From contig JAPLTN010000099.1 of assembly GCA_026398135.1 (NCBI GenBank), positions 17,341 to 81,340 on the forward strand: DNA of 64,000 bases, in the 5' to 3' direction. This DNA is from Verrucomicrobiota bacterium (GTDB taxonomy: Bacteria; Verrucomicrobiota; Verrucomicrobiia; Opitutales; Opitutaceae). Positions 1-7,581 of this stretch are shown one piece after another. Position numbers and translations under genes: made by a program. The first letter of the stretch is position 1; each line of letters starts with the position of its first letter. The notes beneath the pieces are model-generated. The model saw only the letters and a program-made list of their open reading frames with translations. It did no database searches and was not told where the DNA came from.

Positions 1-63
1 GACGAGGTCACTTGGTGGGATGTGCGCCGTGCGATCAAGGATCTTAAAAGTCTCACCGAGTAA
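1..63 (+). CDS. 3' end of an unidentified gene (partial)
   Basis: The first 20 codons of the window are open in frame 1 (ending ..RRAIKDLKSLTE) and stop with TAA at 61-63. The stretch lies 51 bases upstream of the GspB-like gene on the same strand and may belong to the same operon. Too little is visible to assign a family. Confidence 0.55.
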   Translation, partial: DEVTWWDVRRAIKDLKSLTE

Positions 64-114
64 CCTTTAAAGCGTTTCCCTTCCTGTTGTTTTACGACCT
101 GACACCCCCGCGCC

Positions 115-843
115 ATGAGCCTGATCAATGAAGCCCTGAAAAAAGCCCAGCGTCAGCGCAGCCTGGACAATGCTCCGCTCTCCTCCGCGCCCAGCGGAGT
201 GGCCGCCGCCGCCGTCACCACTCATGTGCGCGCGGCGAGTCATCGGCGTTCCTCCGCGCCCGTCTATTTCGGGCTCGGTTTGCTGGGGTTGGGGGTGGTG
301 AGCACGGTGGTGGTCATGCGTTATGGGGTTGCGCCCGAATCGCCCGCTCCGGTCACGATAGTGCCGACATCGGTCGCTTCTACGCCGCCTGTCGCAGTGG
401 CGCCAGTCGCGCCGACCACTGCGGAAACCGTCGGATCCAAGTCGGCGGAAGTCGTGACCGTAACGATGCCCTTGGCTGCTCCGGCACCCAAGGCTCCTGA
501 GCCAGTGGCGACCCCAACGGTCGTTTCGCCGCCTGACGCCGCGAGCGTAGTAGCGGAAAAAACGCCGGTTTCGCCGCCGTCCGTGGTAGCCGCGCCGCCA
601 AAGCCCAAGCCGACAGGGCCTACCGATGCGGAGCGGGAGGCGCGCGCCCAGGCATTTATCAGCACCGTGCGACTTACGGGCGTGCGCGGACTCGGTGCGC
701 AGGCGCGCGTCCTGATGAATGAAAAGGTGTATCGTTTGGACGATATCGTCGAACCGGGTATTCCCCTGCGTTTGAGCGCGGTTCGTGCCGGCCTGCTGGT
801 GTTTACCGATGGCAAGGGCCGGACCTACGAGAAGACGTATTGA
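115..843 (+). CDS. GspB-like general secretion pathway protein
   Basis: This 242-residue protein starts with MSLINEALKKAQRQR, the N-terminal signature of GspB/ExeB-type proteins, inner-membrane partners in type II secretion. One membrane segment is visible at about residues 49-70. It is followed by a long Pro/Ala/Val-rich periplasmic linker (about 73-175) and a C-terminal domain of about 60 residues (GVRGLGAQARVLMNEKVYRLDD..), which matches the T2SSB-type fold in pattern (short beta strands with a conserved N-x-x-V-Y segment). The start is the first ATG and no strong Shine-Dalgarno is seen. A type II secretion or type IV pilus role is inferred from family. No other secretion genes are visible except a lone pseudopilin at 9434-10174. 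Confidence 0.72.
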   Translation: MSLINEALKKAQRQRSLDNAPLSSAPSGVAAAAVTTHVRAASHRRSSAPVYFGLGLLGLGVVSTVVVMRYGVAPESPAPVTIVPTSVASTPPVAVAPVAPTTAETVGSKSAEVVTVTMPLAAPAPKAPEPVATPTVVSPPDAASVVAEKTPVSPPSVVAAPPKPKPTGPTDAEREARAQAFISTVRLTGVRGLGAQARVLMNEKVYRLDDIVEPGIPLRLSAVRAGLLVFTDGKGRTYEKTY

Positions 844-1197
844 CGGAAAACGGCTGCTTGAGCGAATCGCCTCAAGGGAAAGGACGCATTCGATTTAATT
901 CCAATGCACTTTCAAGTTGATCGGAATTGGCCGGAAAAGAAGCATTTTCTTTCCCTTTCTCCGCGCCTTTGCGCCTCTGCGTTATAGTCTGAATGTTTGG
1001 GGCTATCGGTATCAGGCGCCTGCAGACGCGCGGAGGAGGCAACGATTTTACCCCAGGATTTCTTGTGATTTTCGTGGCAATCCGTGTCCGACGTTTTGCG
1101 CTTTCGTGAATACCCGCTGGAGCGATCCGTATTTCGCAAGATTTGTTCTTGCCGAACGCGGTTTGGGTTGTCCTTACTCCGCGTCCCAAATTTTAGC
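844..1197. other. intergenic region without a convincing gene
   Basis: These 354 bases lie between the GspB-like gene and tRNA-Val. I see no coding frame with a recognisable product. The stretch at about 955-985 (CTCCGCGCC..TTTGCGCCTCTGCG) and the one at about 1060-1090 (TTGTGATTTTCGTGG..) have the look of short intergenic filler repeats. The promoter of the tRNA should lie within the last 100 bases. Confidence 0.5.
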
Positions 1198-1274
1198 GGA
1201 CCCTTAGCTCAGTTGGTTAGAGCGTTTCCTTGACATGGAAGAGGTCACTGGTTCGAGTCCAGTAGGGTCCACCA
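1198..1274 (+). tRNA. tRNA-Val (anticodon GAC)
   Basis: A complete cloverleaf can be drawn: acceptor GGACCCT pairs with AGGGTCC, the D-stem is GCTC/GAGC, the anticodon stem TTTCC/GGAAG (one mismatch) carries loop TTGACAT (anticodon GAC), and the T-arm is CTGG-TTCGAGT-CCAG. The discriminator A and an encoded CCA end are present. It reads GUC/GUU valine codons. Confidence 0.95.
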
Positions 1275-1339
1275 TTTGGCGCTTAGCGCTTGGCTGATTT
1301 GGAGTTGCGTAAGTTACGCGACCGAAAAACACGGTTATT

Positions 1340-1882
1340 TCAGTCCACAATGACCACGTGGTCGCCAACCCTCACTTCGTCGTAGAGGCCCACGATGTCC
1401 TGATTGCCCAACAGCACGCAGCCCGCGCTGTGCGGATGGCCGAGGCGGTCTTCCCGGTTGGTGCCGTGGATGTAAACGTAGCGATCGTAGGTATCGACGA
1501 CGTTGCCGTGTTCGTCGCGGCCGGCGTTGCGCCCTGGCTCCAAGCCGCGCAGCCAGAGGATGCGGCTGGTGATGAGGTTTCCATTGTCCTCGTGCTCGGA
1601 AAAGTGGCGGCCGGTAGGGCGGCGGGACTTGAAAACCATTCCGGCGGGTTGTTCGCCGCCGATGCGTTCGGCGATCTCGTGCAGGCCGCGCGGGGTGCCG
1701 AGCGAGTCTTTCACGTTGCTGGGCGGTTTGAGCGAGGTGCAGGCGGGGTAGGCGCGCACGAGTTCGCCGCCGCGGAAGAACTGCAAGGTCTGCGCGCCGA
1801 TGCGCACGACAAGCAGCCGGTCTGCGGGCTTGATGCCCAGCGCTGCGCAGGTTTTGCTGATCGACTCTTTAATATCATCCAT
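1340..1882 (-). CDS. L,D-transpeptidase (YkuD family)
   Basis: The 180-residue product carries the YkuD catalytic signature near its C-terminus: HGTN.., then SAGCVLL, with the active-site Cys and upstream His. Such enzymes cross-link peptidoglycan stem peptides or attach proteins to it. No signal peptide is obvious with the chosen start (MDDIKESISKTC). A longer form starting at 1924 would add 14 residues but would run into asd. The gene is head-to-head with asd, with only one base between the two start codons, so each promoter must lie inside the other gene unless the starts differ. Without a visible export signal, cytoplasmic or atypical export remains open. Confidence 0.82.
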   Translation of the reverse strand: MDDIKESISKTCAALGIKPADRLLVVRIGAQTLQFFRGGELVRAYPACTSLKPPSNVKDSLGTPRGLHEIAERIGGEQPAGMVFKSRRPTGRHFSEHEDNGNLITSRILWLRGLEPGRNAGRDEHGNVVDTYDRYVYIHGTNREDRLGHPHSAGCVLLGNQDIVGLYDEVRVGDHVVIVD

Positions 1883-1883
1883 C

Positions 1884-2945
1884 GTGAACACGCGTAAATA
1901 TGTTGTCGGTATCGTCGGCGCCACCGGCGCGGTCGGTCAAGAACTGGTCCGCCTGATGCAGGAGCGTAATTTCCCGCTCTCCCGGCTGAGGCTTTTTGCC
2001 TCGGCGCGCTCGGCTGGAAAAACCGTCAAACTGGGCGGCGAAACCCTCACCATCGAAGAGGCCAAACTGGGCGCGTTTGCCGGCGTGGACCTGGCGTTTT
2101 TTGCCGCCGGCGGCTCTGTCACGCGTGCGCTGGCGGCGGATGCCATCGCCAGCGGCTGCACCGTGATCGACAAGAGCTCCGCCTACCGTCAGCAGGCCGA
2201 TGTGCCGCTGGTCGTGCCCGAGATCAACGCCGACGCGCTGCGCACGCACCGGGGCCTGATCGCCAATCCGAACTGCTCCACCGCAGTCATGCTCATGGGG
2301 CTCTACCCGTTGCATCAGCTTTTCGGGCTGAAGCGCATCTTCGTTTCCACCTACCAATCCGTGTCCGGCACCGGCGCGGAGGCGGTCAAGGAGCTGGCCG
2401 AACAAATCGCCGCGCACTCGGCCGGACAGCCGCTCACCGCCAAGGTTTACCCCTACCAAATCGCGTTCAACTGCATCCCGCAGATCGATACGTTTGGCGC
2501 CGACGGCTACACCGGCGAAGAGGAAAAAATGCGCCTGGAGAGCCGCAAGATTCTTGGTCTGCCCGGCCTTCGCGTCTCCGCTACCTGCGTGCGCGTGCCG
2601 GTGGTGCGGGCGCACTCGGTGGCGGTCAGCGCCGAGTTTGAGCGTCCGGTCAACGTCGAGCAGGCGCGCGCGGCCATCGCGGCCTTCCCCGGTGCGGAAC
2701 TGGTGGACGATCCCGCCACGAAAAAATACCCGACCCCGCTCGATTTCGCCGAAAAAGTGAAGTGCGGCGTGGGCCGCGTGCGTGTCGATACCGCCTTCGA
2801 CAACGGTCTCTCCTTCTGGGTGAGCGGCGATAATCTCTGGAAGGGCGCCGCCCTGAATGCGGTGCAAAACGCCGAGCTGATGTGCCGCGAAGGCTGGCTG
2901 CTTTGCCACCGCCCGGCCGCTCAATCCGCATCGGCAAGCAAATAA
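1884..2945 (+). CDS. asd: aspartate-semialdehyde dehydrogenase
   Basis: This 353-residue protein reduces aspartyl phosphate to aspartate semialdehyde, the branch point to lysine/diaminopimelate, threonine and methionine. The NADP-binding start reads VGIVGATGAVGQELVRLM. The catalytic cysteine is in IANPNCSTAVMLMGLYPL, and the C-terminal substrate motif VRVPVVRAHS is present. Length matches the family. The GTG at 1884 is chosen because the conserved N-terminus begins right after it. An upstream in-frame ATG at 1800 would run antisense through the neighbouring L,D-transpeptidase. A tRNA-Val follows 48 bases downstream. Confidence 0.95.
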   Translation: MNTRKYVVGIVGATGAVGQELVRLMQERNFPLSRLRLFASARSAGKTVKLGGETLTIEEAKLGAFAGVDLAFFAAGGSVTRALAADAIASGCTVIDKSSAYRQQADVPLVVPEINADALRTHRGLIANPNCSTAVMLMGLYPLHQLFGLKRIFVSTYQSVSGTGAEAVKELAEQIAAHSAGQPLTAKVYPYQIAFNCIPQIDTFGADGYTGEEEKMRLESRKILGLPGLRVSATCVRVPVVRAHSVAVSAEFERPVNVEQARAAIAAFPGAELVDDPATKKYPTPLDFAEKVKCGVGRVRVDTAFDNGLSFWVSGDNLWKGAALNAVQNAELMCREGWLLCHRPAAQSASASK

Positions 2946-2993
2946 ACCCTTGTCAGGCGGCGTGACCGCTTGCTTACCTCCGACCTTTGGTTC

Positions 2994-3070
2994 GGACGCT
3001 TAGCTCAGTTGGTTAGAGCACCTCGCTTACACCGAGGGTGTCGGGGGTTCGAGTCCCTCAGCGTCCACCA
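2994..3070 (+). tRNA. tRNA-Val (anticodon UAC)
   Basis: Acceptor GGACGCT pairs with AGCGTCC, the anticodon stem CCTCG/CGAGG carries loop CTTACAC (anticodon TAC), and the T-arm and encoded CCA are present. It lies 35 bases upstream of ilvN on the same strand with no terminator in between, so tRNA and valine-biosynthesis mRNA may share a transcript. Confidence 0.95.
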
Positions 3071-3105
3071 AGAACTTTTCCCCCTTTCGTTTCTCTCCTT
3101 TCACC

Positions 3106-3579
3106 ATGCGTCACACGATCTCGATTCTCGTTGAGAACAAGTTCGGCGTTCTGGCCCGCGTCACCGGACTTTTCTCCGGTCGCGGCTTTAACATCGACTC
3201 GCTCAACGTCGCGCCCACGCACGTGGCGGCGTTGTCTCGTATCACCGCCGTGTTGATGGGCGACGAGGCCGCGCTGAATCTCGCGATCAAGCAGCTGCGC
3301 AAGCTGGTCAACGTGGTCGAGGTCACCGATTTCAAGGACGGCCAGGCCGTGCAGCGCGAACTGGTTTTGGTCAAGGTCAAGGCCTCGGCTAAGTCCCGTT
3401 CCGAAGTCATGCAGATCTGCGAGATTTTCCGCACCAAGATCGTCAACGTGGATCACAAGGATGTGATCGTCGAACTCGTCGGAGACTGCGCCAAAGTCAG
3501 CGCGTTTCTCAACCTGCTCGAACCCTTCGGCATCATCGAAATCGCCCGCACCGGCACCTTGGCCCTCAAGCGCGCCTAA
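3106..3579 (+). CDS. ilvN: acetolactate synthase small (regulatory) subunit
   Basis: The 157-residue protein opens with an ACT domain (HTISILVENKFGVLARVTGL, then FSGRGFNIDSL), the valine-binding regulatory module of acetohydroxyacid synthase. A second ACT_5-type half follows (about 85-157). Its catalytic partner IlvB is encoded separately at 19619-21394 on the other strand. It is followed 60 bases later by ilvC, so ilvN-ilvC form an operon that begins right after tRNA-Val(UAC). Valine feedback inhibition is expected from the family. Confidence 0.95.
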   Translation: MRHTISILVENKFGVLARVTGLFSGRGFNIDSLNVAPTHVAALSRITAVLMGDEAALNLAIKQLRKLVNVVEVTDFKDGQAVQRELVLVKVKASAKSRSEVMQICEIFRTKIVNVDHKDVIVELVGDCAKVSAFLNLLEPFGIIEIARTGTLALKRA

Positions 3580-3639
3580 GCCGTCGCCCTTCTCACTTTC
3601 CCGTTTCCTTCCCCTAAACCCACCACCTCTTTTCCCAAC

Positions 3640-4671
3640 ATGCCTGCCAAAGTATACACCGACAAAGACGCCGACCTCGGCTTTTACCAAAACAAGACCA
3701 TCGCTGTTCTCGGCTACGGTTCCCAAGGCCATGCCCACGCCTTGAATCTCAAGGATTCCGGCGTAAACGTGATCATCGGCCTCTATCCAGGCTCCAAGTC
3801 CAAGCCCGTCGCCGAGAAGCACGGCTTCAAGGTCGTCTCGACCGCCGAGGCCGTGAAGCTGGCCGACGTCATCCTGGTCGGCTTGCCCGACATGAAGCAG
3901 GCCGACGTTTACCTCACCGACATCGCCCCGAACCTCACCAAGGGCAAAACCCTCGTCTTCTCCCACGGTCTCGCCATCCACTTCGGCCTGATCAAGGTCC
4001 CGGCCGACATCGACGTCATCCTCGTCGCCCCCAAGGGCCCCGGCCACATGGTCCGCCGCCTCTACGTTGAAGGCAAAGGCATGCCCGCCCTCATCGGCGT
4101 GTTCCAGGACAAGTCCAAGAAGGCCAAGAAGACCGCCCTCGCCTGGGCCAAGGGCATCGGCAGCACCCGCGCAGGCGTGCTCGAGACCACCTTCAAGGAA
4201 GAGACCGAGACCGATCTCTTCGGCGAGCAGGCTGTGCTCTGCGGCGGCGCTTCCGCCCTCGTGCAGGCTGGCTTCGAGACCCTCGTCGAGGCCGGTTACC
4301 AGCCCGAGATGGCCTACTTCGAGTGCCTCCACGAGCTGAAGCTCATCTGCGATCTTATGTACGAGAAGGGTATCTCCGGCATGCGTTTCTCGATCTCCGA
4401 GACCGCCAAGTACGGCGACATCACCCGCGGTCCTCGCGTGATCAACGCGAACACCAAGAAGGAGATGAAGAAGATCCTAACCGAGATCCAGAACGGCAAG
4501 TTCGTGAAGCAGTGGGTCGCCGAGTACAAGGGCGGCCTGAAGAACTACAACGCCCTGCTCAAGGCCGGCGAGAAACACCAGATCGAGAAGACCGGCGAAC
4601 GCCTTCGCAACCTGATGCCTTGGATGCCCAAGCGCAACATCAGCGGCGTGGCCGGCTCCTACGCCTCGTAA
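3640..4671 (+). CDS. ilvC: ketol-acid reductoisomerase
   Basis: This 343-residue protein is a class I KARI, converting acetolactate or acetohydroxybutyrate to the dihydroxy acids of valine/isoleucine synthesis. The nucleotide site [15 protein letters not shown] is followed by a cofactor loop [10 protein letters not shown] with serines, as in NADPH-dependent forms. The Mg-binding knotted domain is recognisable ([12 protein letters not shown], then [14 protein letters not shown] and [14 protein letters not shown]). The length is normal. A strong rho-independent terminator follows at 4701-4742. Confidence 0.97.
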   Translation: MPAKVYTDKDADLGFYQNKTIAVLGYGSQGHAHALNLKDSGVNVIIGLYPGSKSKPVAEKHGFKVVSTAEAVKLADVILVGLPDMKQADVYLTDIAPNLTKGKTLVFSHGLAIHFGLIKVPADIDVILVAPKGPGHMVRRLYVEGKGMPALIGVFQDKSKKAKKTALAWAKGIGSTRAGVLETTFKEETETDLFGEQAVLCGGASALVQAGFETLVEAGYQPEMAYFECLHELKLICDLMYEKGISGMRFSISETAKYGDITRGPRVINANTKKEMKKILTEIQNGKFVKQWVAEYKGGLKNYNALLKAGEKHQIEKTGERLRNLMPWMPKRNISGVAGSYAS

Positions 4672-4700
4672 GTAACCGCGCTTCACCTCGCATTCCCAAG

Positions 4701-4742
4701 CGGGCGCCGACCCTTTTCCGGGCGGCGCCCGTTTTCGTTTTT
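4701..4742 (+). terminator. rho-independent terminator after ilvC
   Basis: A 9-bp perfect stem (CGGGCGCCG / CGGCGCCCG) with a 13-base loop is followed by a T-rich run (TTTTCGTTTTT). It ends the ilvNC transcript and lies 43 bases before the hemC start. Confidence 0.85.
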
Positions 4743-4785
4743 CGAGTTTCAACCGCTCTGCCTCCGCGCCCTTCTTTCGCTTCTC

Positions 4786-5643
4786 TTGAACAAAATCATC
4801 CTCGCCACCCGCAAGAGCCCGCTCGCCCTGGCCCAGAGCGAGCAGGTCGCCGCGCACCTGCGCGCCACCCTCGGCTGCGAGGTGGAGTTGTTCAAAATCG
4901 TCACCACCGGCGATAAACGCACCGAGTGGTCGCTGGAGAAGCAGGGCGGCAAGGGACTTTTCACCAAAGAGCTCGAAGAGGCCTTGCTCCGCGGCGACGC
5001 CGATCTCGCCGTGCACAGCTGCAAGGACCTGCCGGGCGAATTGCCCGCCGGCCTCACCGTCGCCGGTTACATGCCGCGCGAAGACCCGCGCGACATGCTG
5101 GTGCTGCGCGACGGGGTGGAGACGCCCGCCCTCATCGCCACCAGCAGCCCGCGCCGCCGCTTGCAGCTCGGCATGATTTTCCCGGACGCCACCTTTAACG
5201 AGATCCGTGGCAACGTGGACACGCGTCTGCGCAAGATCGGTCAGGACCACGTGGCCGATGCCACCGTGCTCGCCTGCGCCGGTCTGCGGCGGCTGGGCAT
5301 CGGCGGCTGGCAAGGCGTTAAATTCCACGCCTTGCCCTGCGAACACATGGTGCCCGCAGTCGGTCAGGCGGCCATCGCCTTGCAAACCCGCACCGAGGAC
5401 GCCGCGTTTTTCGCCCCGGTGCTCGATCACCGCACCTGGCGGGCGGTGACCTTGGAGCGCGCCTTCCAGGCCGCGCTCGGCGGCGGTTGCCAGACGGCCT
5501 TTGCCGCCCACGTCACCGCTGACACGCTCTGGTTTTACCATCACGAGATCGGCCTGCGCAGCCTCCCGCTGAGCGACGCCGAGATCGATTCCCCGGTCGA
5601 GACCGCCCGCACGATTTTAAAACACCTCGGCTTTCAGCTCTAG
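4786..5643 (+). CDS. hemC: hydroxymethylbilane synthase (porphobilinogen deaminase)
   Basis: The 285-residue enzyme polymerises four porphobilinogens to hydroxymethylbilane. Visible family motifs are ATRKSPLALAQSEQV at the N-terminus, TTGDK, the arginine-rich loop ATSSPRRRLQLG, and the dipyrromethane-cofactor cysteine in LGGGCQTAF. The start is a TTG at 4786 because the conserved N-terminus begins at once and no ATG or GTG lies closer. The protein is slightly shorter than typical HemC at its C-terminal domain. The next step of the pathway (HemD) is encoded in the fusion gene downstream. Confidence 0.95.
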   Translation: MNKIILATRKSPLALAQSEQVAAHLRATLGCEVELFKIVTTGDKRTEWSLEKQGGKGLFTKELEEALLRGDADLAVHSCKDLPGELPAGLTVAGYMPREDPRDMLVLRDGVETPALIATSSPRRRLQLGMIFPDATFNEIRGNVDTRLRKIGQDHVADATVLACAGLRRLGIGGWQGVKFHALPCEHMVPAVGQAAIALQTRTEDAAFFAPVLDHRTWRAVTLERAFQAALGGGCQTAFAAHVTADTLWFYHHEIGLRSLPLSDAEIDSPVETARTILKHLGFQL

Positions 5644-5747
5644 TAGCGAGTAGCGGGAAGTGAGTAGCGAGCATCTCAAGAACCGGAAAACCACTCTCTG
5701 ACCATTCCTAAACGACTCGTTACCCGCTACTCGCTACCCACTACTTA
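5641..5747. repeat. imperfect inverted repeat built from GTAGCGGG/GAGTAGCG units
   Basis: The hemC-cobA/hemD gap is almost filled by two arms of about 31 bases (5641-5671 and 5716-5747) that are inverse copies matching at about 24 of 32 aligned positions. Each arm is itself made of repeated GTAGCGRG-like words. In RNA this would form a long hairpin. Related GAGCGGGG-type low-complexity tracts recur inside uvrA, inside recD2 and before ettA. Confidence 0.6.
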
Positions 5748-5757
5748 CCCATCGATC

Positions 5758-7281
5758 ATGTCTTCCACTGGTATTGTCTATCTTGTCGGCGCCGGTCCCG
5801 GCGATCTTGGTCTGGTCACCTTTCGCGCCAAGGAGCTCGTCGCGAGCGCCGATGTGCTGGTTTACGACTACCTCGTGCACCCCGAGTTGGTGAAGTGGTG
5901 CCGGACCGACTGCGAAGTGTTCTACGTGGGTAAAAAAGCCGGTTGCCACACCGTCCCCCAGGAGGAGATCGAGGCCCTGTTGGTGAAGCACGCCCAAGCC
6001 GGTAAGCAAGTGGTGCGGCTCAAGGGCGGCGACCCCTATATCTTCGGGCGCGGCGGCGAGGAAGCCCGCGCCTTGGTCAAAGCCGGCGTTGCCTTCGAGG
6101 TCGTTCCCGGCGTCACCGCCGCACTCGCCGCCGGGGCTTACGCCGGCATTCCCCTCACGTATCGGAATCTCAGCACGTCGCTGGTTTTGCTCACCGGCCA
6201 CGAAGACCCGAACAAGACCGGCACCCAGGTGGATTGGCGAAGCTTCGGCGCGCTCAAACACACCACGCTCGCCATCTACATGGGCATGGGGCGGCTGGAG
6301 TTTATCCTCGCCGAGTTGCAGGCCGGCGGCCTCGCCGCGACCACCCCGGCCGCCGTCGTGCAATGGGCCTCGCTCGGCCGCCAGCGCAGCGTGGCCGGCA
6401 CCGTGGCCGATCTCCCGGCCAAGGTGACAGCCGCCAAGCTGGCCGCGCCCGCGATCATCTTCATCGGCGAAGTGGTGCGCGATCACGAAGCCATCGACTG
6501 GTTCGAGCACCTCCCGCTCTTCGGACGCCGCGTGGCCATCACCCGTACCCGCGACCAAAACAGCGAACTGCGCGAGAAACTCGAAACCCTCGGCGCCGAG
6601 GTCTTGGAGCTGCCCCTCATCACCATTTCCAAGGCGGTGGATAAACACGGCTTCGTCGAGATCCTGGCCGAGCTGGGCGGCTACGATTGGATCGTGTTCA
6701 CCAGCGCCAACGGCGTCCGCTACTTCTTCGAGGATTTCCTCAAAGGCTTTAAAGACATCCGCGCGCTCGGCCTCCTGCGCTTCGCCTGCATCGGTCGCGC
6801 CACCGCGTGCGAGATTGAGAAATACCACATCCGCGTGGAGTGCATGCCCGACACCGCCACCGGCACCTCGCTGGCCGAAGCCCTCATCGCCACCGGCAGC
6901 CTCGACAGCGCCAAGATCATCGTCGTCACCGGCAACCTCAACCGCGATAAACTCGTGCGCAAACTGGAGGCCGCCCGCGCCATCGTGGACCAGCTCCCGC
7001 TCTACAAGACGGAGAAAACCGACCTCACCAACGACCCCGTGGCCGACGACTTCCGCCAGCACGGAGCCGATGCGATCCTCTTTGCCAGCTCCTCGGCCGC
7101 CGAGTCCTTCCACGCCCAGGCGGAAGGCTTGAAACTCGCCCCCGGAGCGAAAAAACCCCTGGTCGGCAGCATCGGCGAACAGACCACCGAGAGCCTGACC
7201 GAGCTCGGCATGCCCCCGGATTTCATCGCCGCCAAGCCCAGCCTCGACGCCCTCCTCGCGGCCTTAAAAACGCGTTTATAG
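5758..7281 (+). CDS. cobA-hemD: uroporphyrinogen-III C-methyltransferase / uroporphyrinogen-III synthase fusion
   Basis: This 507-residue protein has two parts. Residues 1-250 are a SUMT-type methyltransferase (VYLVGAGPGDLGLVTFRA, then VVRLKGGDPYIFGRGGEE and VVPGVTAALAAGAYAGIPLT), which makes precorrin-2. Residues about 255-507 are HemD (FGRRVAITRTRDQNSEL, WIVFTSANGVRYFF), which cyclises hydroxymethylbilane. The fusion therefore makes uroporphyrinogen III and starts the siroheme/cobalamin branch. It follows hemC and likely shares its transcript, although a long inverted repeat lies between them. The CbiX-like chelatase at 61793 could act later in the same branch. Confidence 0.93.
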   Translation: MSSTGIVYLVGAGPGDLGLVTFRAKELVASADVLVYDYLVHPELVKWCRTDCEVFYVGKKAGCHTVPQEEIEALLVKHAQAGKQVVRLKGGDPYIFGRGGEEARALVKAGVAFEVVPGVTAALAAGAYAGIPLTYRNLSTSLVLLTGHEDPNKTGTQVDWRSFGALKHTTLAIYMGMGRLEFILAELQAGGLAATTPAAVVQWASLGRQRSVAGTVADLPAKVTAAKLAAPAIIFIGEVVRDHEAIDWFEHLPLFGRRVAITRTRDQNSELREKLETLGAEVLELPLITISKAVDKHGFVEILAELGGYDWIVFTSANGVRYFFEDFLKGFKDIRALGLLRFACIGRATACEIEKYHIRVECMPDTATGTSLAEALIATGSLDSAKIIVVTGNLNRDKLVRKLEAARAIVDQLPLYKTEKTDLTNDPVADDFRQHGADAILFASSSAAESFHAQAEGLKLAPGAKKPLVGSIGEQTTESLTELGMPPDFIAAKPSLDALLAALKTRL

Positions 7282-7454
7282 ACCCGGTCGTGCCTTTGCA
7301 TTAAGCCGCACGAGTCCGAACCTTGGAGTCCCGCCTTTAAGCGGTCCGAAGCATCCATCCGTCCCATAGTCCGACATCCGTCATTAGGCATTCGTCATTC
7401 CCCTTCCGCCCCCCATGCAGGGCGGGTCGCTTCGACGCTCCGCCACCTCACCTC

Positions 7455-7546
7455 GGAATTGGCCGAGGACGGCCGACGCTACATGTAATGTATAGCTTAC
7501 TCACATCAGGAGGTTTGTGTAGCGTTGGCCCTCGCCGGCCAATTCC
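7455..7546. repeat. BIME-like pair of inverted GTAG-hairpin repeats (copy 1)
   Basis: A 92-base element in the 300-base gap between cobA-hemD and the pyrophosphatase gene. Its outer arms (7455-7483 and 7518-7546, 29 bases each) are inverted copies sharing GGAATTGGCCG and ACGCTACA. Each arm read outward-in has the form GTAGCGTYGGCC, a short loop, then GGCCAATTCC, so each makes its own hairpin. The same family is found at 19506-19592. The rest of the gap (7282-7454) holds no gene. Confidence 0.75.
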
Positions 7547-7581
7547 GACATTCTGTTCATCCTGACTGCGAATTGGAATAA

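Noticed and set aside
917..1207. Frame of 96 codons upstream of tRNA-Val
   Set aside because: It runs into the tRNA gene, has no recognisable motif and lies in filler-like intergenic DNA.
3058..4332. Long minus-strand frame (about 424 codons) across ilvN and ilvC
   Set aside because: Antisense shadow of two conserved genes, composed of repetitive Gly/Leu/Asp/Glu with no recognisable family.
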